From JOPF133 sp052144935 (GTDB lineage Bacteria; Acidobacteriota; Terriglobia; Bryobacterales; Bryobacteraceae): a stretch of DNA of 34,428 nucleotides. How positions within the stretch are numbered: the first letter of the stretch is position 1; every line of letters begins with the position of its first letter. The stretch is from NCBI GenBank assembly GCA_052144935.1, contig JBKQPR010000252.1:1-34428 (forward strand). The letters run 5' to 3'. Below are positions 28,202 to 34,428 of this stretch, one piece after another. Below the pieces are notes generated by a model, which was not told where the DNA came from, did no database searches, and saw nothing but the letters and a program-made list of their open reading frames with translations. A program made the translations under genes and the position numbers.

Positions 28202-29497
28202 CTATCCCTGGATCGCGTTCCAGACCATCAGGATGGTCAGGGCGATCATGATCGCGCTGGTCGTCACGGCGATCGTGTTCTGCCATTTCCCGTTGCGCAG
28301 GGGACCCATGAGCAGCGGCTTGTTCACCAGCAGCAGCATGAAGATCAGGACGAAGGGAAGCAGCACGCCGTTGGCTACCTGCGAGAGCAGGATCAGCTTG
28401 AGCAGGGGCAGGCCGGGAATCAGCACCGCGCCGGCGCCCAGTACGATCAGCCCGGTGTAGAGGGAATAGAAAATGCGGGCCTCGGAGAAGCGCCGGTCCA
28501 CGCCGGATTCGAAGCCCAGGCCCTCGCAGACGTTGTAGGCCGTGGCCAGGGGCAGAATCGCCGCGGAAAGCAGCCCGGCGTTCACCAGCCCCAGAGCGAA
28601 TAGGGACGCCGCGAACTTGCCGGCGAACGGCTTCAGCGCCAGGGCGGCCTCGGCTGCGTCGTTGATTTCCCCATGGCCCGATTGGTGCAGCGTGGCGGCG
28701 CAGGCCACCACGATGAAAAACGCCACCACGTCGGTCACAATGCAGCCGATGATCACGTCCCAGCGCGCCAGCGGATATTCCCTGGCGGTGGTGCCCTTCT
28801 CCACCACCGACGCCTGCAGGTAGAACTGCATCCAGGGCGTGATGGTGGTGCCAATCAGCCCCACGATCATGGTGACATAGGCCGTGTCGTGGCGGAATTC
28901 CGGCACCACCGTCTTGATCAGGGCGGTGTGCCAGTCCGGATGGGCCAGAAACGCCGACACGGGGTAAGCGAAGTAGATCAGCGACCCGATCACCAGGATG
29001 CGCTCCACCGGGCGGTAAGTGCCTTTCACGATCACCACCCACACCAGCGCCGCGCCGGCCGGGACCGCCAGATACTTGGTGACTCCGAAGATGCCCATGC
29101 CCGAGGCGATGCCGGCGAACTCCGCGAAGATGTTGCCCAGGTCGGCCAGGCTGAGCACCGCCATGGTGAAGAAGGTGATGCGCAGCCCGAATTCCTCGCG
29201 GATCAAATCGGAGAGGCCCTTGCCGGTGGCCACCGCCATGCGCGAGGCCATCTCCTGCACCACAATCAGCGCGACGGTGGTGGGGATCAGGGTCCACAAC
29301 AGCGCGTAACCGTACTTCGCGCCAGCCTGGGAATAAGTGAGGATGCCGCCGGGATCGTTATCGACGTTGGCGGTGATGAAGCCCGGACCCAACATCAACA
29401 ACAGCGCCGCCAAACGGTAGCGGATCAGCCGCAACCCGAGCGGGCGCGGCCGCCGGGGTCGCTTGAGGAGCAGGTCGTGTCCGGTTTGTTTGGTCAC
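28202..29497 (-). CDS. NRAMP-family divalent metal transporter, variant metal site
   Basis: Inner-membrane transporter of 431 residues with about 11 membrane segments and the LeuT-like fold of the Mn/Fe NRAMP family. The TM1 signature, normally D-P-G-N, reads D48-P-G-G51. The TM6 signature, normally M-P-H, reads T220-P-W222. Thus two metal-coordinating side chains of Mn/Fe NRAMPs (Asn and Met) are absent, while the TM1 Asp is kept. Related prokaryotic proteins with altered sites transport Mg (NRMT branch, from memory). Start is GTG at 29497 with no strong Shine-Dalgarno. Convergent with the GH27 gene. Substrate is the open question. Confidence 0.88.
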   Translation of the reverse strand: MTKQTGHDLLLKRPRRPRPLGLRLIRYRLAALLLMLGPGFITANVDNDPGGILTYSQAGAKYGYALLWTLIPTTVALIVVQEMASRMAVATGKGLSDLIREEFGLRITFFTMAVLSLADLGNIFAEFAGIASGMGIFGVTKYLAVPAGAALVWVVIVKGTYRPVERILVIGSLIYFAYPVSAFLAHPDWHTALIKTVVPEFRHDTAYVTMIVGLIGTTITPWMQFYLQASVVEKGTTAREYPLARWDVIIGCIVTDVVAFFIVVACAATLHQSGHGEINDAAEAALALKPFAGKFAASLFALGLVNAGLLSAAILPLATAYNVCEGLGFESGVDRRFSEARIFYSLYTGLIVLGAGAVLIPGLPLLKLILLSQVANGVLLPFVLIFMLLLVNKPLLMGPLRNGKWQNTIAVTTSAIMIALTILMVWNAIQG

Positions 29498-29604
29498 AGT
29501 TCACGAGCGGTGCGGTCCCCGCGGAAGTGCGGTCCACGGCTCCCATCTTACCCTCTGACAAGGAATTTTCCGAGTGTTTCGGGCGAAAAAACCGGCTGGA
29601 AAGG

Positions 29605-29638
29605 AAAAAAGGCCGCGGAGAGACTGCCGCCGCGGCCT
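29605..29638 (-). terminator. Intrinsic terminator of the beta-barrel gene
   Basis: On the minus strand AGGCCGCGG, an 11-nt loop and CCGCGGCCT are followed by a T-run (aaaaaa at 29605-29610 on the plus strand). It lies about 95 nt after the stop at 29732 and before the NRAMP start. Confidence 0.75.
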
Positions 29639-29642
29639 GGTT

Positions 29643-29693
29643 GCGAGGAAACGTCGCGAGGAGACGTCGCGAGGAAACGTCGCGAGGAACGTT
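29643..29693. repeat. 13-bp tandem direct repeat
   Basis: Four units: gcgaggaaacgtc, gcgaggagacgtc, gcgaggaaacgtc, then a 12-bp gcgaggaacgtt, followed by a partial gcgagga. They sit between the beta-barrel gene stop and its terminator, so they are transcribed in its 3' UTR. Confidence 0.85.
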
Positions 29694-29731
29694 GCGAGGA
29701 GAGGAAACGCGCAACGAAACCGGATTCTCCG

Positions 29732-30367
29732 TCAGTACTGGTAGCTGATACCCACCATGGGGACCAGGTCGTTCAGGATGCTGCCGTACTTGGTGCCCGG
29801 AGCGGGCGTCAACACCTGCGTGGGGAAGGCCGTGAGGTAATCGCGAAACTCGATGCGCAGCGAAACCCGAGCCGAGAGCGCATAGCGCACGCCGCCGCCA
29901 AAGTCGCCCATCGGCTTCAGCGAGCGGGTCTTGGTGAAGTAACCGAACTGGCTCAGCGGCTGGTAGGCTTCCTCGCGGCCGGTTCCATCGAAGATTTTTA
30001 TGCCGCCGCCCGCCGCCGCGAAGAACTGCGTGCGCGATTCGCGATTGGTGTGCCAAACCAGGTCGTAGTGAACCACGTGCGAGACGCCCGAGAACGACAC
30101 CGAGTTGCCCCCGCTGGCCAGTTGCAGATTGCTCTGGAGGAATGCGTAGTGCAGTTCGCCCGAGAGGTGCGGATACAGGTTCTGGCCGAAGAAGCCTCCG
30201 AAGCTGGCGCCGGTCTGGAAGCCGGCGGTGGCCGCCGCCAGGGGCGTGGCGACCGCCACGCTGTTCAGAAAGCCGGCGCCGCCCGAGCCGCCGAATTCCC
30301 ACTGCTGGGCCAGACATCCGGCCGCCGCGGCGGCCATCGTTAGAATCGACTTTGCTATCGTTCGCAT
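29732..30367 (-). CDS. Outer-membrane beta-barrel protein
   Basis: Protein of 211 residues with a signal peptide (RTIAKSILTMAAAAAGCLAQ). Alternating beta-strands follow: SGELHYAFLQSNLQLAS, VVHYDLVWHT, FFAAAGGGIKIFDG, DFGGGVRYAL, VSLRIEFRDYL and a final strand ending in ISYQY. The C-terminal aromatic residue and the eight-or-so strands fit small OmpA/OmpW-like barrels. AAGC before the cleavage site is a weak lipobox. Start ATG at 30367 has GAGGAAG upstream. No ligand is indicated; acidobacterial genomes contain many such porin-like proteins. Confidence 0.75.
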   Translation of the reverse strand: MRTIAKSILTMAAAAAGCLAQQWEFGGSGGAGFLNSVAVATPLAAATAGFQTGASFGGFFGQNLYPHLSGELHYAFLQSNLQLASGGNSVSFSGVSHVVHYDLVWHTNRESRTQFFAAAGGGIKIFDGTGREEAYQPLSQFGYFTKTRSLKPMGDFGGGVRYALSARVSLRIEFRDYLTAFPTQVLTPAPGTKYGSILNDLVPMVGISYQY

Positions 30368-30680
30368 GACTATCTTCCTCGAACTGCTCTGCGCGCGGCT
30401 GGCCATTCCGCCAGCGGCCGGGCCCGGAGGAAGCCCCTGGTTCCCTGACCGCGAGATCCGGTGCTGTTCCGAAACCGCTCACTGACGCTCGCGGCTGTGA
30501 TCGGAGCCACGACTGTAAGGGGGTGGTTCCCACGCAACAGCACCACACCGCACGGCCGGAGACCTGGGCGGCTCTTTCGGTCCCGGCGCCAATCTTCGCG
30601 CGCCGACCCGTCGCCGGCGGAAAGCCGGCTGCAGCCAGGATTGGCTGCCCCACTTCCGACTTCTGTCTTCCGGCTCTTTC
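30368..30680. other. Intergenic region with dispersed repeat
   Basis: This 313-nt gap lies between two co-oriented minus-strand genes. It contains the palindromic repeat 30473-30528 and a weaker half-copy at about 30441-30472. Next to the barrel gene lies its Shine-Dalgarno. I see no clear terminator for the upstream propeller gene and no small gene. Confidence 0.6.
30473..30528. repeat. Palindromic copy of the CGGAGCC(A/G)CGAC repeat
   Basis: Arms 30473-30496 and 30505-30528 are inverted complements at 17 of 24 positions around an 8-nt loop. The right arm, agccacgactgt then aagggggtggtt, aligns with copies at 1-87 and 18239-18277. This is the most complete copy in the window. Confidence 0.65.
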
Positions 30681-33600
30681 TCAATTCACTACCCGCACAT
30701 TCACGGTTGTCGAGCTGCCGCCCTGCGTGATCGCGAGCGGAATGCTGAGGCCCTGCGGCGCGTCCGGCGGCGCCACGGCGTTGATCTGATACACACCTAC
30801 CTCTCCGGGCACCAGGCCGGCGTAGGTGATGGACATAGCCTCTCCGCCCAGGGTCACCGTCGGCGTGGCGATCGCGGAGGACAGCGTGCCTGCCGGCGCC
30901 GCTCGCCCTGCAGCCACCGGCGGCGCGGTGACGCCCAGACCGGTGGCGTAGATCACGATCGTATCGTTCGGATGGATCGGATTGGTCGGCGTCACCAGTT
31001 GGTTGTCGTTGCTCCGGACAATTGTGGCAAGGCCCGTCTCCGGCCCGGCCGTGCCGCTCTGGAAGATGGCCGGCGCGTTATCCAATATGGTCAGGTTGAA
31101 GTTGTCGCTGACGCCGCCGGGCGTGCGCAGAATCATGACGGCGTTGCCATCCACGTCGAAGGGCAGTTGCCCGTTGATCTGGCTCGCGGAAACGAACAGC
31201 ACCGGGATGGGCACGCCATTCACCGTGAGGCACGATTCTCCTAGCGCGGTAGGCAGCGGAATCTGTTGGGTGGCAATATTCTCCGGGCTCATCTGCTGCC
31301 CGTACACGCTGATCAGACCGCCGGGCGCCACGCCGCTGGCGCCATTGGCGGCATTCACCACGGACGTGATCTGCGGGATGGCCACCGCCGCGGCATAGTT
31401 CGAGGGGATCACGGTGATGCCCGAAACCGAAAGCGAAACCAGCGCGCTGCCGTCGTAAATGGCCGCCAGCGAGCGAATCAGCGGCTGCGCGAGGGTGCCG
31501 CCGAGGGGCGCTTCCACCGTGCGGGTGGGAGATATGCTCAGGCTCGTGGCCGGGTTCACCTGCTCGATGACGCCCGGATTATTGGCCGCCGAAACGCTGG
31601 TCTGGTAGCCGGACTGGGAGACGAACACGAAGCCGGCCGGGGTGCCGTTGGTGGTGTCCAGGGACGCCTGTGGCACCAGCGAGGCGTTCAGCAGGTTACC
31701 GCCGGCCACATACGTGCCGAAGCTCGAAGCGCCATACGGTCCCGCGAGCGACGTAACGTCCTGGCGCGACACCGTAAAGGTGTTGGCATTGGCGTCGTAG
31801 AGCATCACGTTGCCGTCCGGCGAGACCAGCAGGATCGATCCGCCGTTGGACGCCGGCGCCAGCACCGCGCCGGGATTCAGGCTGTTTTTGAAGATGCCCA
31901 GCGAGGGCAGCTCGGTGGCCCGGTAATTCAACATGTCGATCTGGTCCACGGCCCCGGGAGCGTCGCCCGCTACGTCGCGCGCCAGCCCCAGGATGGCGTT
32001 GCCGGAAGCGGCAATCGAGCGCGGATAATGTCCCGGTGGAAACTGAATGGGGGGTTGCTCGGTGAGCGAATTCAGATCGTACACATAGGCCTGCTGCGAG
32101 TTATCGTGGCCCACGATGAGGGAGTTCTGGTCTAAGGTGATAGCCATCTGGGTCGGCGTGGTGGAAGTGCGCAGGGCGGCTATCTGGGTATAAGTGGTGG
32201 AGTCGTAGACCAGCACCATGTTACGATCCTGCTGCACCACATAGAACCGGCTGCGGCCGGGGTCCGCCAGAATATCCGTCAACACGCCGGGGATATCCAC
32301 GAAGCTGCCGCGCTGGTCTGGATTCTGATTATTGACTAATAACCGGATCGAAGGCGGCACGTTCACCGCCAGGACGGAAGCGATGGTCAACGGGATCGTG
32401 ACGGTTCCGTTCTGATTCTGGAACGCGGTGGGGTCGACGGTGATCTGGACAGCCGCCGGAGTGGTGCCCGAGCTGGGCGTAACGGTGACGCCGGCGGGCG
32501 CGCCGGAAATAACAAAATCGGTTTTCCCGCCGCCCGGATCGCTCAGGGTGATGGTTTGCGTGATGGCCGTGCGGCTGCAGGAATTGGTGTGCGTCACCAC
32601 GTCGGTTGCGGACGGATAGACGCGGTGGAATTGCTTGAGCTGCCCGATCGGCAGCACCATGACGCCGCTATCGCTGACTGCGTAGATGTTGGCCCCGGCG
32701 GAGTCCAGAATCATCCTGCCGGTGATGTTTTCGGGCAGTTGCAGAGTATCCTCCACGGTCAGATTATCCGCGTCCATGAGAGTGAGCGCCGGCGGCGTGG
32801 TGGAGGACACCGGAGCCGCCGGCGAGGAGGGAGTTGTGGAGGTGCTGGAGGCGGGGCTGGCAGTGAGGATCTGGGCGTAAATCAGGCCGGTGGCGGAATC
32901 GATCACGCTGCCGCCGATATTCGTGGAGGTGATCGAATTGGGGAACTGCGCCAAGTCGTCCGCCACGCTGTCCAGCTTGTACTGGCCGACCATGGCGTAA
33001 GTCCCGTCCGACGACACGCTGACGCGCGGCAGCGGTTTGGGCGAAGCCACCACGCCGATGGCGTATAACTGCCCCAAGGGCAGGTGGTAAGAAATGAAAC
33101 CCTGATTGCTGCCGTCGTTGACGATGCCGTACACGGATTTGTAATCGGGCGAGGTGGAAAGGACCGCCTGGATGACCTGTGCGGGGAACGTCGCCGTGAT
33201 TACCGGCAGGGTCTGGCCAACGCTGGAAAACGTGACCAGCGAGGTCAGCGCCCCGGAGGCCGGGTTGAAGATCGAGATCCCGCTCGTGGTCACGATCATG
33301 GCCGTGTCATCGGCCAGAAAAGCCACCGCCAATGGCGCATCCCCGGTGGTGAACGTCTGCCGCGTGTTGCTGGCGAGATTGAGCACCGTGATCGAGTTGG
33401 CGCTGGGGTCGGCGACCGTCGTATTGCCGTACTGGGCGACGATCAGATACTGGGAATCCGGCGAGAGCGAGATCGCGCCGGGCTGCGCCGCCACGTTGAT
33501 GGAGGTCTGGATCGCCAGTGTCTTGAGGTTCATCACGTCGATCCGGTTGCCGGTGAAATCGGCGATGTACAGCAGACCGCGGGATGAGTCGAGAGCGATA

Positions 33601-33713
33601 TCGGAGGAGCTGCCGCCGATCGCCACCACGCTTCCGAATGTGGCCGCCGCCGCCGGCCGGACCGTGAAAACCGCCGCCGCGGCGGTGAGAATGAAGAATA
33701 CTTTCCTGCGCAT
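30681..33713 (-). CDS. Secreted beta-propeller protein with Solibacter C-terminal domain
   Basis: Secreted protein of 1010 residues. A signal peptide (KVFFILTAAAAVFTVRPAAAA) leads into YVTN/YncE-like propeller repeats (DIALDSSRGLLYIADFTGNR, AISLSPDSQYLIVAQYGN). A central immunoglobulin-like stretch (FVISGAPAGVTVTPSSGTTP) and a second propeller-like set (ILADPGRSRFYVVQQDRNMV) follow. The last 230 residues (about 782-1010) begin ITSVVNAANGASGVAPGGLIS and match the Solibacter/Bryobacter C-terminal family (TIGR03437-like), including VNGVPIPVLFVSASQINGQLPF. Function unknown; such proteins are numerous and exported. AAAGG precedes the ATG at 33713. Confidence 0.85.
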   Translation of the reverse strand: MRRKVFFILTAAAAVFTVRPAAAATFGSVVAIGGSSSDIALDSSRGLLYIADFTGNRIDVMNLKTLAIQTSINVAAQPGAISLSPDSQYLIVAQYGNTTVADPSANSITVLNLASNTRQTFTTGDAPLAVAFLADDTAMIVTTSGISIFNPASGALTSLVTFSSVGQTLPVITATFPAQVIQAVLSTSPDYKSVYGIVNDGSNQGFISYHLPLGQLYAIGVVASPKPLPRVSVSSDGTYAMVGQYKLDSVADDLAQFPNSITSTNIGGSVIDSATGLIYAQILTASPASSTSTTPSSPAAPVSSTTPPALTLMDADNLTVEDTLQLPENITGRMILDSAGANIYAVSDSGVMVLPIGQLKQFHRVYPSATDVVTHTNSCSRTAITQTITLSDPGGGKTDFVISGAPAGVTVTPSSGTTPAAVQITVDPTAFQNQNGTVTIPLTIASVLAVNVPPSIRLLVNNQNPDQRGSFVDIPGVLTDILADPGRSRFYVVQQDRNMVLVYDSTTYTQIAALRTSTTPTQMAITLDQNSLIVGHDNSQQAYVYDLNSLTEQPPIQFPPGHYPRSIAASGNAILGLARDVAGDAPGAVDQIDMLNYRATELPSLGIFKNSLNPGAVLAPASNGGSILLVSPDGNVMLYDANANTFTVSRQDVTSLAGPYGASSFGTYVAGGNLLNASLVPQASLDTTNGTPAGFVFVSQSGYQTSVSAANNPGVIEQVNPATSLSISPTRTVEAPLGGTLAQPLIRSLAAIYDGSALVSLSVSGITVIPSNYAAAVAIPQITSVVNAANGASGVAPGGLISVYGQQMSPENIATQQIPLPTALGESCLTVNGVPIPVLFVSASQINGQLPFDVDGNAVMILRTPGGVSDNFNLTILDNAPAIFQSGTAGPETGLATIVRSNDNQLVTPTNPIHPNDTIVIYATGLGVTAPPVAAGRAAPAGTLSSAIATPTVTLGGEAMSITYAGLVPGEVGVYQINAVAPPDAPQGLSIPLAITQGGSSTTVNVRVVN

Positions 33714-33831
33714 ATAGGGGACCTTTGGACTCCCCAATTAAATGCCGCCCCCCCGTCTGCAATCAATGATCGAAATGGCTAGTAAGTGCCGCATTACCAA
33801 AGTTAGCCGTGTATTTCCGCCAGTTTCTGCT

Positions 33832-33837
33832 TATACT
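33832..33837 (+). promoter_or_regulatory. Candidate -10 box of the terminal secreted-protein gene
   Basis: TATACT with TGCT just upstream is the best -10 match in the 191-nt divergent gap between the propeller gene and the final gene. It predicts a leader of about 60 nt. No clear -35. Confidence 0.3.
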
Positions 33838-33904
33838 GGCACGCGTGGGCAGAGATATCCCGCGCCGGGATACGGCACAGCGGGACCGTTGGGACCCTTA
33901 GACC

Positions 33905-34428
33905 ATGCGCAGATCCATTTTCAACATCGCGGTATTCTGCTTATTTCTGGCGATTATTCTGACTGTTTTCGCGGTTCCGGTTCGCGCGCAATCGATCGGC
34001 ACGGCGGTGACCGTTCGCACTGTGCCCGGCTCGCTTTACTTCTTCGTGGACGGCGTGAAATATTACGAAGATTTCGCGGCGGTCTGGCCGGTCGGCAGCC
34101 AGCACACGCTGTGGATCCAAGTCACCTCGCAGAACGCGGTCCAGTATAAGACGATATATACGTTCACCGGCTGGGAGGCCTCCAACGGGTTGGCCTTGAC
34201 GGGGAATCCGGTGACCATCACGGCCGACCCCGCGGTTGCGGAATACGACGCGGACTTCACCACGCAGTATGCCATCAGCTTGAATTTCTACGCCTGCCAG
34301 ACGGCGCCGTGCCAGGGTCCCGGGGCCGTATATATCAATGGAGCGCCGTACACTTCCAACACCGACGTTTATTTGGCTGCCGGATCCAGCGCCGTGCTCA
34401 CCGCCAGCGCCAACCCCGGCTGGGTGTT
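33905..34428 (+). CDS. Secreted protein, 3' end beyond the window
   Basis: An open frame of 174 codons runs from ATG 33905 off the window edge. It starts with a clear signal peptide (SIFNIAVFCLFLAIILTVFA, then VPVRAQS). The visible mature part is beta-rich: VTVRTVPGSLYFFVDGVKYY, a F-x-G-W segment (YTFTGWEASNG) and YAISLNFYACQTAP with two Cys, then AAGSSAVLTASANPGWV. The repeated pattern of a GS..L-x-A strand followed by N-P-G-W resembles the bacterial repeat domains of large surface proteins. Divergent from the propeller gene. No family assigned. Confidence 0.7.
   Translation, partial: MRRSIFNIAVFCLFLAIILTVFAVPVRAQSIGTAVTVRTVPGSLYFFVDGVKYYEDFAAVWPVGSQHTLWIQVTSQNAVQYKTIYTFTGWEASNGLALTGNPVTITADPAVAEYDADFTTQYAISLNFYACQTAPCQGPGAVYINGAPYTSNTDVYLAAGSSAVLTASANPGWV

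Noticed and set aside
33714..33904. Possible RNA gene in the AT-richer divergent gap
   Set aside because: No cloverleaf, long hairpin or terminator is seen; it looks like an ordinary promoter region.

Overview
The window is GC-rich and coding-dense, and most genes lie on the minus strand. Two family signatures point to an acidobacterium close to Candidatus Solibacter / Bryobacterales. One is a VWFA-related protein of the acidobacterial type (20305-22410). The other is a large beta-propeller protein ending in the Solibacter-type C-terminal domain (30681-33713). This placement is inferred from those families; no 16S or other marker RNA gene is present.

Region 1 (1-9.7 kb, minus strand) is one long co-oriented block: rimP, nusA, infB, a DUF503/YlxP gene, rbfA, apbE, hemE, hemH. 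It joins the classical transcription-termination / translation-initiation / ribosome-maturation operon to a FAD:protein FMN transferase and two late haem-pathway enzymes. The last three genes overlap by 4 nt at each junction (ATGA, GTGA). A hairpin followed by a T-run lies in the rimP leader, so the operon may be attenuated. InfB has a very long Pro/Ala/Gly linker, and NusA has an acidic tail made of 16 tandem 7-residue repeats.

Region 2 (10-13.4 kb) holds a plus-strand enolase-superfamily enzyme, a minus-strand ChaN/erythromycin-esterase-like hypothetical, and ssb followed by a small zinc-ribbon gene that appears frameshifted.

Region 3 (13.6-19.7 kb, minus) is a tripartite drug-efflux cassette in the order tolC-like, emrB-like (DHA2 MFS), emrA-like (HlyD), then a secreted TPR protein carrying a 15-bp minisatellite. 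Region 4 (19.7-25.7 kb, minus) holds a lolD-like ABC ATPase, clpC and the VWFA gene, plus a decayed 199-bp copy of part of clpC lying between the VWFA and tolC genes.

Region 5 (25.9-34.4 kb) has a plus-strand DUF104-like antitoxin / PIN toxin pair and a secreted GH27 alpha-galactosidase. It continues with a minus-strand NRAMP-family transporter with an altered metal site, an outer-membrane beta-barrel protein and the Solibacter-type propeller protein. A plus-strand secreted protein is cut by the window end.

The most unusual content is not a gene cluster but repeats. At least four dispersed short repeat families lie between or inside genes: two long imperfect palindromes, a CGGAGCC(A/G)CGAC family, and an 18-bp GGGCCCAGAGGGC family that is translated in frame inside infB, nusA and hemH. 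There are also three minisatellites. An infB-like segment appears to be embedded in hemH. I found no CRISPR array, prophage, complete insertion sequence, tRNA or rRNA, and no convincing new defence system.
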